A stretch of DNA of 64,000 bases from positions 139,363,422 to 139,427,421 of the forward strand of contig OY754329.1 of NCBI GenBank assembly GCA_963573305.1. Reading direction: 5' to 3'. Both the position numbers and the translations under genes were made by a program. The notes below the pieces were generated by a model that saw only the letters and a program-made list of their open reading frames with translations, had not been told where the DNA came from and made no database searches. This document shows positions 11,729 to 24,099 of this stretch, piece after piece. The DNA is from Pyrrhosoma nymphula (lineage: Eukaryota > Arthropoda > Insecta > Odonata > Coenagrionidae). The stretch's first letter is position 1. Each line of letters opens with the position of its first letter.

Positions 11729-11929
11729 TTTAATGCTCAAAACTCATACATAATTTATACAATGAATAAATAAATTGAGCTTTAGGTAGCTTACAAGGAT
11801 AATTATCCAACTAAGGCTCCAGATGATTAGTGGATTCAACTCTTCAAGAGTTGCCTGCTCGGGGTGATATCCGCCCACTTGACTGTGTTCAAGTATTGGC
11901 TTCGCCACGGTCGACGCGTTGTCATCCGT

Positions 11930-12260
11930 ACAGGTTGCGGAGTAGAGCGATTTTAAAGTCGCCAAGCGATAAGTGGCCAGCGGTCGTTGGGCTCCCCCTC
12001 TTTGGCAGCCCCGCGGACGAGGCAACAAGTGCGACCGACGGCGGCGCCTTGGGGAAGGGGGCGTCTCCCCCCCCCCCTCGCTCAGGGCGCGCTGGAGGCA
12101 GAAGGGGGATAGTGATGATGCCTTGCCTCCTTCCCGCCGCCGGAGGAGAGAGATGCGGAAGGGATGGCCCGTCCATCCGTCCATCTCTGTCGGGATTTGT
12201 GAGCGTTGGCGCGCCGCATCAGGACGTTGTCCCCGGAGCTTTTGTTGTTGTTCCGGCCTT
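11930..12260. other. GC-rich, CpG-rich island 5
   Basis: A CpG-dense block (GACGGCGGCGCC near 12038) is flanked by AT-rich DNA. Long frames are open on both strands but have no family resemblance. Confidence 0.45.
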
Positions 12261-13574
12261 AGAACTCTTGGCTTCTTCATTAATCCTGCGAATTAAGACG
12301 TGCAAATGCCCGTGGGGAATGAACTTCAGTGCTAATATGGTTTTGTTTTCTAATTTCTTTCGTTAGGCCAATCAGAATAGCTTCTTAATTGCGGTGGATC
12401 ATTGCATTAGATCTTGAAGGACTTGGGCTTCTAGGTCTCTTGAAGGCTCTTAGATTTTCTGGAGTTTTTGTTTAGTGGCCCTATAGGCATATTGATGCTG
12501 TGCCAAGTAAAACTTCAGGAATTGGTGATCTGTATAGTTGATCTACTCGCTAGTCTGGTAAAAAATAGTTCTCTTCTAAATCATGTAATGTGTATTACAA
12601 CTTGTTTGAGAAAAATGCGGTACGATTCATTTTCCAGGGTATTTAATGAAATTGCTTCGTTAAAAATCTTTAGTGCCATTCAAATGGTCATTTTATCCTT
12701 TATAATGCGTTCAACATATTTTTCTTTTTAATGTCTGAAAACAAATGGGAGAATGGACAGGTCTCGACGTGCACGTTTCTCATTTATTTCATGGGTATCT
12801 ACGAGAAATAATTTCGTATTCTTGCCGTGCCTTTTGGGAGTATATTTCTTTCGTAAGTTGCGTCATGAAAAAGTAAGATAACATAAGGATTAGTTTCAGA
12901 CAGGTTTAATAGAAGCGCTGCTCGAAACATTGGAGAGCTTCCTTATTTACTGCTCTGATATTTACTTAATGACAATGGTTTTGAGTGGTCACTCATTACC
13001 ATGGTTATATCTAAATTAATAATTAGGATTTAAGTAGACTTAGATTCATTAGGTTTGCCTCTTAAGCCTATGATTGGTTTTAAATAATTATTAGTGTATA
13101 AATGTACGAAGCTATATAGGAACCTCGTACATCTTTTGGCTCATGAAATATGGTTCCAGTAGGTGTTATCAGCTGTGATCAATCCGAAGATGGTTTGCTG
13201 CAGCTCACCACTCTCTGTAAGCTAATAGTTTATTCTTTGTAAAAGTTTATTGAAAATAAGTGTTCATTTTGACGCCCGTCATAAGTTTTCTTATGTGTTC
13301 AACCTGTGGGTCTTCCTCGATAATTTTTCGCATTCGTTTCTCTAGCCTTAGTTGTTTTCAAGAGGCTATTGTTTCGCAGAATATGACCACTAGCAAGGAG
13401 ACATCGCTTGACTGATGTTCGCGATCCAAATGACGCAATTATTTTCTGAAACTATAGAGAGAATGCGGGAAAAGTGTCACAGCATTCTTCCATTTGGACC
13501 CGGGTTCACGAGAAAAACACAACTAATGAATATGCCTCCGTATAAATATTTTGCAGTGCGCACGCTTATCAACA

Positions 13575-13654
13575 GAAGCCGTGGCCAAGCGGTTAGAGAC
13601 GATGGGCCAATTATCCCCGTAATGAGGCGCGGGTTCGAATTCCAGTCCGGTCAA
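13575..13654 (+). repeat. tRNA-derived segment in left arm
   Basis: GTGGCCAAGCGGTTAGAG looks like a tRNA A box of Leu/Ser type. GGGTTCGAATTCC, about 45 bases further on, looks like a B box. Acceptor and T-stem pairing is poor, so this is a pseudo-tRNA or SINE head, not a working tRNA gene. Confidence 0.6.
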
Positions 13655-14263
13655 TTTTGTTTCTTTCGAATATTTTACGGAGTCACTGTACACATTGCCC
13701 AATCCCATACATTGATGTCAGTAACATTAATATTTTTTTAATTTTCAGCCTATTTTCTAGATTTTCAATCAACCCCTTAGGGAGACTTTCGAAGCTAATT
13801 TCGGGATTCTTGTTCGGCCGAAAAGCGGTTTCACATGCCGACAGGACTAATATGTTTACATTTTAAAAATACAAGGATACTTCCGTGAATAGGATGGGCT
13901 TCGATTGGTCGTGGCGCTATCTCAAGGCCGTAATCAATGAACGGATTATTAATTTTTAATATACAGCGATGCATGCACTTCAAATTTCCCAGGAAATGCG
14001 TTTGAAAAATGACTTTTGTGACTCAATTTTTCGTTCAAAAGTGAACATGATATAAGTAAAATAGAGATTGTAACTCTTTCAGATGTTATGTAAAAATTAT
14101 TTGCTATGACCTTTTTGCGGAGCAACATATATATTGAAGGGAAGCAGGTATCGCGGTGGAGAGTAAGATGTAAGATTCCAGTACAAAAAATATCACGTAA
14201 TGATATCACTATTTCTAAAACTGATGATCTCAGGCCTGACCTCGTGGAAATTATGGATATCCA

Positions 14264-14330
14264 TGATGAGAAAACCACCTTTGTTAATTCCACAAAGTTT
14301 GTGGAATTAACAAAGGTGGTTTTCTCATCA
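14264..14330. repeat. Perfect 33-bp hairpin with a one-base loop
   Basis: TGATGAGAAAACCACCTTTG starts the left arm and its exact complement CAAAGGTGGTTTTCTCATCA ends the right arm. The centre is CACAAA-G-TTTGTG. No mismatch occurs over 33 pairs, in contrast to the diverged 632-bp outer arms. It lies in the middle of the element at 13388-15357. Confidence 0.9.
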
Positions 14331-15090
14331 CTATTTATTTTCCCACCTCATGTTTATTTCAAATGAAGAAATATAACTTTTCTTTTATGGCGTGGAATTG
14401 CTTACTTTCGGTTGATATTCATCGTAAAAACATTTCAAGCAAAGAATATTCCTGCACCAAGCCTGTTTTCTGTCGCCAGAACATTTGTATCTACTCGAAG
14501 GCAGATCCGGTCTAGAATTTCCAGACCATTTGTTTATATTTTCTCATATTTTCTCGGATTTCAAAAAGTTGGAGCGAGCCTTAATTCTTTAACTGTGGGA
14601 AAAACACAGTTACACATGCAACTCCTGGAAATGTGTCCTACGCTTGAGCCGCTCTTCGTATCTGCTCCCTCAGCCCTTACACATCTTTATGATCTTATTA
14701 ACCCAAACCAGTAGTTCGAATAATGACAAAAGTCATTATTAGAACGCAGTTCCTGGGAAATTTGAAGTGCATGCATTGCTGTATATTAAAAAGTAATAAT
14801 CCGTTCATTGTTTACCGCCTTGAGAAAGAGCCAAGACCAATCGAAGCCCATCCTATTCACGGAAGTATCCTTGTATTTTTACAATGTAAACATATTAGGC
14901 CTGTCGGCATGTGAAACCGCTTTTCGGCCGAGCAAGAATCCCGAAATTAGCTTCGAAAGTCTCCCAAGGGGGTTGATTGAAAATCCAGAAAATAGACTGA
15001 AAATTAAAAAAATATTAATGTTACTGCCATAAATGTATGGGATTGGGCAATGTGTATAGTGACTCCGTAAAAGTATTCGAAAGAAAAAAA

Positions 15091-15172
15091 TTGACCGTAC
15101 TGGAATTCGAACCCGCGCCTCATTACGGGGATAATTGGCCCAGCGTCTCAAACCGCTTGGCCACGGCTTCTG
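15091..15172 (-). repeat. tRNA-derived segment in right arm (inverted copy)
   Basis: This is the mirror copy of the segment at 13575-13654. On the minus strand it reads GTGGCCAAGCGGTTTGAG, then GGGTTCGAATTCC. It differs at a few bases, including one in the A box. Confidence 0.6.
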
Positions 15173-15852
15173 TTGATAAGCGTGCGCACTGCAAAATATT
15201 TATACGGAGGCATATTCATTAGTTGTGTTTTTCTCGTGAACCCGGGTCCAAATGGAAGAATGATGTGACACTTTTCCCGCATTCTCTCTATAGTTTCAGA
15301 AAATAATTGCGTCATTTGGATCCCGAACATCAGTCACGCGATGCCTTCTTGTTAGTGTGCTTTCATTTCTTTTGAGTTTTCATTAAACTTCATTTCCCAA
15401 CTCTTAGAAAGACTTCATGGGTGATTCTCTCCGTCCATCGAATCTTCAGCATTCTTCGAGAGAACCTCATTTCAGTTGCTTCCTAACTTCTCTGTTTTTC
15501 TGCCGCTATATCCCAAGCTTAATTGTCGAAAAATAGTGTAGTTTATTCGACAGTGCAAACCTATAGTAGAAAACTCGCCGTTCTCGGTACTTCCACATTA
15601 ATTAACTATGAGCCCTTAACAACACTAATCCGTCGCTTTGCGGACGCCCCTTTATTTTTCGACAATGCCAACCTTGTTTCAATGTACAAATTCCACCACA
15701 CATCACTTAGTAAAATATGAAAGAATTTCCTCAATAGGCTCCTTCAACAACACCCGTTCTGATTATATGTGGCACCACGACAGAAGTTCTCTCCTAAAAT
15801 ACCGCCGCCCTTCATTCCCAACCGCCTTGGACCCTCCACTCCTATAACCGAA

Positions 15853-15873
15853 GTTAGCTAAGCCATAGCTAAC
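15853..15873. repeat. Short palindrome
   Basis: GTTAGCTA and TAGCTAAC are separated by five bases. The function is unknown and it may be chance. Confidence 0.4.
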
Positions 15874-16009
15874 CAACTTATCCTATAAGCCCTCAACTTC
15901 ACCATACCCTCCAAAGTTGCTGCAGTAAAGCGTAAACCGACGTTTAAGGTGCTGAATTGCAGACCGTATTCGGCGTGGTGTACATCGCTGTCATTTGTCT
16001 TAATGCGAA

Positions 16010-16600
16010 TCAAGTCGCACTCTTCTGAACGCACACGGGCGGCGGGTACAGGGCGCTGCACCTCCGCACTTTCTTCGCAAGCCCGTCGAGAGCGGCCACT
16101 CCGCACTCGCGGGCCCCTTGGTCGTTTCCGCGAGGATTTGCGTCGCGAGACGTAAAAGGGGGAGGTGCGGGAGGAGGAAGCGTTGGTGGAGGGGGAGCTC
16201 GCGTAACGGGATTGCGGCCACTTCCGACTCAGCCCACTCTCCCGCGTTACCGGCGGGGCCGAGGATGCTGCGTTTAACGGCCCTCCGTGCTCAATAAAAC
16301 CCACCCCTCTTGCCTCCATCCCCCCTCCTCCCGAATCCGAAGCGTCCTTCCTTCTCCCCTTGAACGTTCACCCCTAACTGGGTCTTGTGGTCGAAATCAT
16401 GGCAGTTTTCTTGATGCCGTGGCGTGCAGGGGTCCCTCTCCCGTGTTCACACCTTTATTTTTTCCTCTATCTCTCTCTCTCGCGCGCGCTGCTATGGCTC
16501 TCCGTCTGTTTGTTGCCAGAGCGCTGTGCGTTTGGCCCCCGGCCAGAGGGACTCTGCCCCAGTCATAACAACGCACGTTACGCAATGGGCAGTCCAGTTT
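16010..16600. other. GC-rich, CpG-rich island 6
   Basis: CpG-rich sequence (CGGGCGGCGGGTACAGGGCG near 16036) is followed by a C/T run near 16305-16370. A 153-codon frame on the minus strand covers part of it but resembles nothing known. Confidence 0.45.
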
Positions 16601-18185
16601 CCTCGGAAAAACGGAGAGTTGTAGTCGCCTAAGTGGCCGAGGGCGAGGTGGATGCAGTATGTGATTCTCTCATAGATTAAGAAGTGTCCACCACATTAGT
16701 GGTTCGTTATTTACTTACTTAGCTGAGTGCGTTGCACATCTTGTTAATACTGGCTAAAGCGTCTTTTTTTCTTCCATTTGCCTAGCAGTGCGTGACTAAA
16801 AAGTCGATTATTCGATGAGTTTCCTCTTAGCTCAAGGAATATTTCGGCAAACTTGCTGTACGTTACATAACTAAGTGATTACACTACTATCCGTGTTACT
16901 GTAAGGGCTAATCCTATGTATAACAAAAATAGTTTGGAGAAGGTTAAGGTGTTATGGGATGTTTGTTGCGTACGCAAATGTCTATTTTCTACATCTTATC
17001 GCCCTATCAGCAATCTTTCAAGTTAGGTCTATTGGTATGTGTCATCAGTAGGTACTAGTTAAATAGCAAATGTTCACCTTTTATCGCTCACATTCCACAG
17101 GTACTTCATTTATATTTCTCTTTGGTTACGTATTTCTATCACCCCTAATTTACTCCTTAATTTCGGCAGTCCATATGACTTAATCTCATATTCGCTCGTA
17201 AGACTGACTTACAGGTGTTTTTTGATCTACGTATTGCTATCAAGCCGCATTTTGAGCCCGTTTATTGGTTGACATCCATAGATCTTTTCTTAATTGTTGA
17301 TCATCCTTATGCTTGATGCTCGTTTTAATTTTCCATTGTGTCTTGCGTCGCATAATTTATTTTGTGAATTTAGCCTTCTCGTTAATGAAGGAACTGCCTC
17401 CATTGTTTCCCTGATTACTCTGATGGGCTATCAATTTTCACGGTAGTGTCTAAAGAAAAATATTGCGTGCCGTCATTCTTTGTTCGTATATAAACGAGCG
17501 AAATAATTTCGGGTTTACCGTAAACATTGAAATATCTCCATTCGCAGTCGTAAATACTCAGGGTTCATCTATTGCGGCACAACAATTCAAATAATTTTTA
17601 CCCTTAGTTATTAAACTTGCCCTTTTATTTACTCGGGTGTATTCCAGGTCGAGCCCGCATATATCTGTTAAAGTTAATCTCCTTAAGTGTAGAAAATAAT
17701 TAGTATGTTGACTGTTTGTCGTGTTGCAAGTTACGGTAATCATCCATAAGTATTTCCAGTGCAGTACTTAAGGAAACTGGCATTAATTCAAGACCATGAT
17801 ATTTCTGTATATTCCTGGACCAAGATAGTACTGAATATCCGATACATACGTCATATACGTCCTGCCCGTCGTATTTAATGGGTCTTCAAATATGAGGTGT
17901 GCTCAATCTAGAATTCCCACGAAATTGGCTGTTTCGAAACGGTAACCAATGTCCTCCCTACTGTTAGCCATGATCTACCTCCGCTTCATTCCTCTCGTGA
18001 GCGTCTAGTGAATCTCCCACTGACCTTTTTCCCGCCCATAGGTTATGGTGATGGCATAGGTCATGATAGCCACAAACCCCTGAATATTGCTTCAGTCGCC
18101 CCGAGAACTTTTCTCTACACATCACCTCTGACTCTTGATCTTCCAATCCCTCAACTATTAAATCATTTTTTTGTTAAGCCCTCGG

Positions 18186-18374
18186 GCAGGCACGTAGCCA
18201 GAAATGTGCTGGGGGGGTGGGGGCTAAGTCTAGCTCAGAGCATGGGATAGTGGTGTAGTGTGTAGTAGTGGACCCTTGGATAGTGGTCCTCTTGGCAAAA
18301 GGCAGTCGCCGCACCGGGAAAAAATTTCGGGGGGGCTGAAGCTCCTATAGCCCCCCCACTGGCTACGTGCCTGC
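18186..18374. mobile_element. MITE with terminal inverted repeats and CCTCGG duplication
   Basis: The ends GCAGGCACGTAGCCAG and CTGGCTACGTGCCTGC are exact inverted repeats. CCTCGG flanks both sides (18180-18185, 18375-18380) and looks like a target duplication. The inside is G-rich on the left (about 18210-18223) and has GGGGGGG and CCCCCCC runs on the right that can pair. It has no coding capacity. The superfamily is not assigned. Confidence 0.75.
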
Positions 18375-20114
18375 CCTCGGGGTTACCATCGTGACACCTT
18401 TCGTATAAAGTGTGGAATGTATGAAACATTTATATTTCTATCGAAGAGTTGAATTTTTCAGGGCCATCGTAAATATCTCATTTTTAATTGGGAAGCGTTC
18501 ATATGTGACGTTAGTTTGTCGTTATTGTAACTCATTCTCGTTTGCATATGTGGTGATCCTTTAACTATATTAATAACCCTAAGGTTTTTTCTGAACACAT
18601 TGTCCCCATATGGAATTCAAGAACGAGTCCTTCAGTCAGATTTCTAGAATTTGCCTGCTCTAAACGATAAATGCCATAGATCTGCGTTTCTTTCCATTAA
18701 TTCGTGGGAGCTACTCCTTTCGTATAATGATTTTATAAGCGCTCCAATGAGCAATAGAATAGATAACATACAGGATAAAATTCGTTTCCGAAGTTCGATG
18801 CTCAGGCGCTCTGAGCGAAAGCACTTCTTGCCGCTTCCGTGAATTTCACGCCGCTGTAATGTATGTGGAAACAGTTTTCCATCTTTAAAGAAAGGGGTAA
18901 TATTTTCAGAAAAAGTTTTCTGAATGACTTAATAATTTTTAAATCGTGGTTCAATTGTGTCTACAGCTTGCGTGTCAGGATATTTGTCCTCTTGCATTCG
19001 AACTTTTATAACCTCTCAAAAGTCACCTTTAAAGAATGAGTGCTCTTATTATTTTTTGGCATTCTCATTTCACGATCGTGTAGGTTGTTAGGTCAGATGG
19101 GATTTGTGGATTTGGTTGGTGGTTACGAATATCATTTTAGATGTACCATTGTAACCCATTCGCTTTTTGACTACTTCATGAATTTTCTTTGCGTACTTAA
19201 ATGGAAATAGTGGCGCAGGAGTAGCATCTGAAGGTTCTTTCGTCATGTAAAGCAAATACTTCTTTTTGTGATAAGAAGATATCGCAGCTGTGGTTATGAC
19301 CAGGAAACACGTCAGAACCCTTGTTTAGCTGTGGTTTTGGTGGGCGAATAGACTGTGTGATAAGAGGCAAGTTTCAGACATGATTCGTTATCCAGCCAGG
19401 TGTTTGTCTAGGGGGAATGAAATTTAACAACCGATCCCATGTTTAAGAAAAAGCAGTTACACAGTTATATATCTGAATCAATTATTGTTATCTTAGCGCA
19501 TAATGTTGTCGGAGCTCCGTAATACTGTCGAAGTTCAAGCAATATCGTTGATTTCACCATGTGCTTAACGTGTGTATTTATAGCCAACTGGAACTCATAT
19601 TAAATATTCAGTTGTTGGAATTCTCTGGCCCTACTTGCACTCCAACTATGCATGTCTTTATCTATCGGTATGCATTCTAACTGGCGGATTTCTTTGCCGG
19701 TGGCTGAGTACATGGTCCGTTGCACGAGGAAGCTACAAAGACAGAGAAGATATTCTTTGCGATATGGTAACTTCTCAAGAATACCTTGTGTTTACCGTCT
19801 CTTATCTGTGAGATTAAACTTTACGATTCAACAATTTTTTTATGTTCACCGAGATACCGCATGAGAAAGTAATGATATAATGGTAAATCATGAGACCAGC
19901 TTGACGGTAGGCCTACGGAAATTGTACCCATAAGCATTTGTTAGCGAGTAGAGGTATTTATACCTGAAGTTACAGACATACGACTTAATGCCATCTCCTT
20001 TTTCATAGCCAGACATACCAGTATTTTTATTTATTTTCATCATTTAATTTTGCCGTAGTTATTGCTTTTCGAATATTTGATTTTATCTTGCTGTATAATC
20101 CTTAGAAAATATTA

Positions 20115-20527
20115 GGAAAAGATTTGCAAAATACTTTATTTGGAGCATTGTGTTGTATGGATGCGAAACGTGGACGTTGAAGAAGAGAGAAGAAAAGTAC
20201 TTAAAAAGCTTTGAAATGTGGCAATGGCGACGAGTGGAGAAGATTGAATGGAAAGATAAGAATACGAATGAAGAAGTGCTAAGGAGGATTGGAGAAGAAA
20301 GAAGTATAATGGGAGAAATTAACAAGAGAAAGGCAAAATGGATTGGACATATTTTAAGGAATAACAGCCCACATAAATTAATAATAGAAGGGAAGAGAGG
20401 AAGGGGAAGGAGGAGGCACGGAATGCTGAGGGTTATATAAGAAGGAAGGAGTTACGCAGAGATGAAGAGAGAGGCCCATGACAGAATGCTGTAGAGACAA
20501 CGCTACCGTTGAAACCTGTCTGCGGAC
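20115..20527 (+). mobile_element. LINE 3' end (C-terminal domain and tail)
   Basis: The frame reads RFAKYFIWSIVLYGCETWTL, then KSFEMWQWRRVEKIEWKDKN, NEEVLRRIGEERSI, KRKAKWIGHILRNN and EGKRGRGRRRHGML. This is the same type of C-terminal domain as in the relic at 1710-3112 but a different copy. It continues after a stop as RSYAEMKREAHDRM and ends at a GATGATGAT-type tail near 20535. The upstream reverse transcriptase is missing, as expected for a 5'-truncated LINE insertion. The reading frame over about 96 codons is intact, so it is younger than the other copy. Confidence 0.85.
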
Positions 20528-21899
20528 AGAAGCACCAATGATGATGATAATCCTTGCTTTTGAGTAATTTGAAACCGGTGTATATTGAGTATTTTTTTAC
20601 AATACCGCGAAGATCTTGCTTATGGGTTTTTTTCGTTGTTCATTATTAATCCATGTTTCAGCGCCTGTATTAGCCCTCCATTGTCTATAAGTGATATTGC
20701 GGAACGGAACAATAAAATATTTAATTGCCACAAATGTGAGTTGTGACAACGGTGTGCATGTTGTGAACCCCGAGTTAAGGTTTATTTTTTGACATGTAGG
20801 TAATATGATGCCGGTTGCTTAGCTGTTGATGGATGGAATCATCATTTCTCTATGAAAGTTGCGTTTAAATCCCTCTCCATGAATTCAATTCGACCCAATG
20901 ACTTCTGAAACTACAGAAATTAATATTTGTTATAAATTTTCATGAGACATTTTATGTGTTGTACAAAAAAAAGAAATTAGCTATTAAATTTTAAGGCAGA
21001 ATGCTAATGTCCCTTTGCAATGGAGTACGCGACCCGCGCAACGTTTCGGTCGAGCCTGTTTAGAGCCGAAGCTTTCGGATCGCTGGTGACCCGCGAATAT
21101 CCTAATCTTCGTGGTAGCGCGCTTTGTGGAGCAGTAATTCAATTCTGTCCCGTATAAATGGGCGTCACTGACTTGGAGCTAAGTTATTAGTTTAGGAGTG
21201 GAAGCCTGCCTCCGGTATCAGATGTCAGCCTACTCGTAGTAAACGACGGAATGGGGTCAACTTATTAGCATCTCATCCTACTAAGGAGTACTTTGCTTTA
21301 TGAGTGCTCGCCTCATGACATTTAAGTCTTATTCGGATGGAATAAAATAAGTTTCCGTAATTTCAACGATTCTAACCCTGGTCTACCGTGTTGGAAGCCA
21401 GTATTATAGCCACCGCGTCAATTAAGACATTTTGCAGTCCTACGTAGATATATTAAATTCGCTTGCTCAGCTAATACCGCCGCGCGCTTTTTTTCAAAAC
21501 TCACGAGCGGACGAAAAACTAAGCCGGCTATTACAAGGAGCTGCATGAGACTCCGAGGTTACGCGGTAGGCAAGGAAAAGTCTTACTTAAACTATTTTTC
21601 TAGTGTCAGGCTGTGACGAAGGGAATGGAGTTACCCCCAAGCTGCGTCTGCGGTAATAGCAATAGCGACAATAAGTGGTGTGTACTGTCGGACTGAAAGG
21701 AACAAAATTTATTTCGATGATCGTAATTACTGATGAAAACAATGCTAATCTATCAAGACTCGTCTCCCTTTTGGTCCAATCCATCTCAAAATTCCTTCTC
21801 TGTACCTCCTTCCCTCGTCATGCCTGGTGTGTTGACACCACCTGCCCCACGTTCTTGTTGCAACTCTCGAAGTTTTATATAGATGTAGATCTAAACCCT

Positions 21900-22470
21900 T
21901 AGGCGGGCCATTGAAATCGCGCGCTGGATATTGGACCTCGTCTACCCCCTCTCAGCTAACTAATCCCCCATCCCTTCCGCAAACACGTAAATACCTCGGA
22001 GTGGGCGCGAACACTTTCACCCAGCGCGTGCCGCCGCTTTTTGTCATCTGGTCGTCTGATTGCCCCCCCTTCTCCTTCTGCCGCCCCTGAATCGATACCA
22101 CCCCACCCCCTCACTCTTGTTGGCAGGATCTCCTCCCTCCTGCTCTCGTCAATGCAACAGTCTTGCGTCCATCCCCCCTCTCTGGAAACCTCCCCCTTAG
22201 CCAGATGACCGCCCTCTACTTCTCTTTCCCCCCAAGATCACGGATCTACCTCCTCTCTTCGCTCGCTCTCTCCCGCGTAGTTTTTAATGGCCGCTTATGC
22301 CGCTATCGATCCGCCAAACCCCTCCCTTTCTCCCCTCGAACGGCCGTGCAACGCCGCGGAAATTTTTCGCGCTAACCCCTTTTTCCGGCAACCCACCCCT
22401 CTCTCTTCCGTCCCTCTCATTCCCTTCCAATCGGTGGAATCCGAAAGGGATGCGCCGGTTTAGCGCGAAT
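21900..22470. other. GC-rich pyrimidine island 7
   Basis: This is a C/T-dominated + strand (CCCCCCCTTCTCCTTC near 22064) with scattered CpGs. No coding family is recognised. Just before it, 21370-21425 shows a weak minus-strand tRNA-like box (GGGTTAGAATC). Confidence 0.45.
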
Positions 22471-23796
22471 TGCATTTTGGTGTGTTGAGAGAGGAGCTTT
22501 GCCTCCTGTCCTTTTCCGGTCATTATCGGGTACTTGCTTCTGATCCTGGTATCGGTCAATTTTGAAAACGGTTGCAGGAATGGTTTGGGGCGAACTCCTT
22601 TGGTGTTGCGGGCTGCATTGTGGAATTGATGTATCGTTCACACCGGCCTGCCTCTCACATTGCGTTTGAGGATTATGCTCTCATGATATGTCGTTAAATT
22701 ATGTCGCCTTAGTGTAAGTATGGTGCATTTGAATGTATCTGACATTATGTATACGTTTACGTGCTCACAAGTCAGGGTGAATTCATGTTTTCACCGTACG
22801 TGTAAATTAGAGCGCAGATTCGTTTGAGGTCGATCCTCGCGTGGTCGCTGCCACGATCGAAATTGCTGTGTCATTGGAATGGTGCGTGCATTCACTTTCG
22901 TTTCCCTCTACTTCACAGAATCACGCCAGATCCGTCAGTAAAATGTTGCCTTATCCCTGTTTTCCTTTTGCTATGTAAATTTTCATAGCCCAATCTAGAG
23001 GCATGACCCAGAATGCAGTCTACTCGGACGTTGCAGTTCTTTGGTGTTGACGATCATGCAATCTGCAGGAAATTATTTCTTATGGGCATCGCGAAGTTAT
23101 GTACCCTTGATGGGTGGGCAGAGGTACGGCTCGTGTTCTGACGCTGTCTAATCCCCGCTGCTCATCTTTGTCGTCGTCCCCGCGGGTGGTTGATGCGAGG
23201 CGCGCCGTTCATTTTTCTAACCGCCCTTTGTCACTGCTTCCCCAACTTTAAATTTCGTCAGTTGTGCCCGCGAAGCGAGATTGATTGGGTATCGCGCGTG
23301 GGCGTGTGAGTGGGCAGCACGAAGATTTTCCATTGAGATTTTCGGGGGCGCACTAATCTTCCTTCTCCCTCTTCTATTCCCTGTACTCTTTATGCGCTCC
23401 TCTGAACTCGCGACTGCTCGATCTGTTTTCAAAGGAATAGAAGGTTCGTAAGCCGTATGTGGTAGCCAAATCCATCTGTCTGGCAACTCAAAAGGTCGAA
23501 GTTTCAAATACCTCTTCGGGAATGGGATCGCCATTTCCCTCTGGGCATGACAATCACCTGGATGGAATTCCTGGAATGGTGGGAGAGGGGGAGCATAACT
23601 CAAAGAATCCGAAATTGACCACAAAGGCGCAACTGCACTACTTGTGGACCTCGCCGTCTTTGCTCTTGAGACCGCCTATCGAAAAATTTCCAGAATTGAG
23701 GTCTTGTGATTTAATGGTGAGAGGGAGGGAAGGGTAATGGCAAGATTTTAAGGGTTGAAGGGGGACCTGTGGGGTCATAGATGATCCGAGTTGGTT

Positions 23797-24092
23797 GTTT
23801 GGTTCTTTGGAGAGGCGACCGACAACTAATGTCAATTTTGCGATCGAGTGCTGATTCGCAGGTGGAGAGGAAAGGGATCATTTATAAATGTGGAAGACAA
23901 ACACGTCGTCGACAGCGTCCTGTCATTTGCGAACAGGGTGTACTGTTAAACGTCCCATTCTGCAGAAAAGGCTATGGCACTCGAATTGCCTCTCCTCATT
24001 GCTTTAAAAAAATAAGAGCTCAGCCAAAGCCGGGATTTGAACCCGGGTCCTCGGGATTGAGATCCGGTACTCTTTTGCCACCACGACTTCAT
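23797..24092 (-). mobile_element. SINE-like element with tRNA-like head
   Basis: On the minus strand 24025-24092 reads GTGGTGGCAAAAGAGTACC (A-box-like), then ACCCGGGTTCAAATCCCGG (a good B box in a paired T stem). The body further along (23797-23953) holds the dispersed-repeat pieces shared with 7937-8111 and 50085-50145. The layout of tRNA-like head plus shared body is that of a SINE. No tail is resolved. Confidence 0.6.
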
Positions 24093-24099
24093 CCTCCGT

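Larger units (their letters stand above)
13388..15357. mobile_element. DNA-transposon-like element with two 632-bp inverted arms
   Basis: The left arm 13388-14019 and right arm 14726-15357 are inverted copies at roughly 90% or more by eye (for example ATGACGCAATTATTTTCTGA against its complement near 15300). They are equal in length and separated by about 706 bp. The outer ends read CACTAGCAAGGAG and, inverted, CACTAACAAGAAGG, recalling CACTA-type termini. The 3-bp flanks (gac and tgc) do not match, so no target duplication is seen. Each arm carries a tRNA-like segment. The spacer has a short frame (14106-14366) that I do not recognise and a 67-nt perfect hairpin. No transposase is visible, so it is non-autonomous or a fold-back element. 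Confidence 0.8.

Noticed and set aside
11830..12366. 178-codon frames on both strands
   Set aside because: Both strands open over the same CpG-rich island; a sign of base composition, not of two genes.
13388..15357. Assignment to the CACTA superfamily
   Set aside because: Tips read CACTA on both ends but the expected 3-bp target duplication is absent and no transposase is present, so only the structure is reported.
15858..16319. 153-codon minus-strand frame
   Set aside because: Arg/Ser-rich, in a GC-rich island, no recognised motif.
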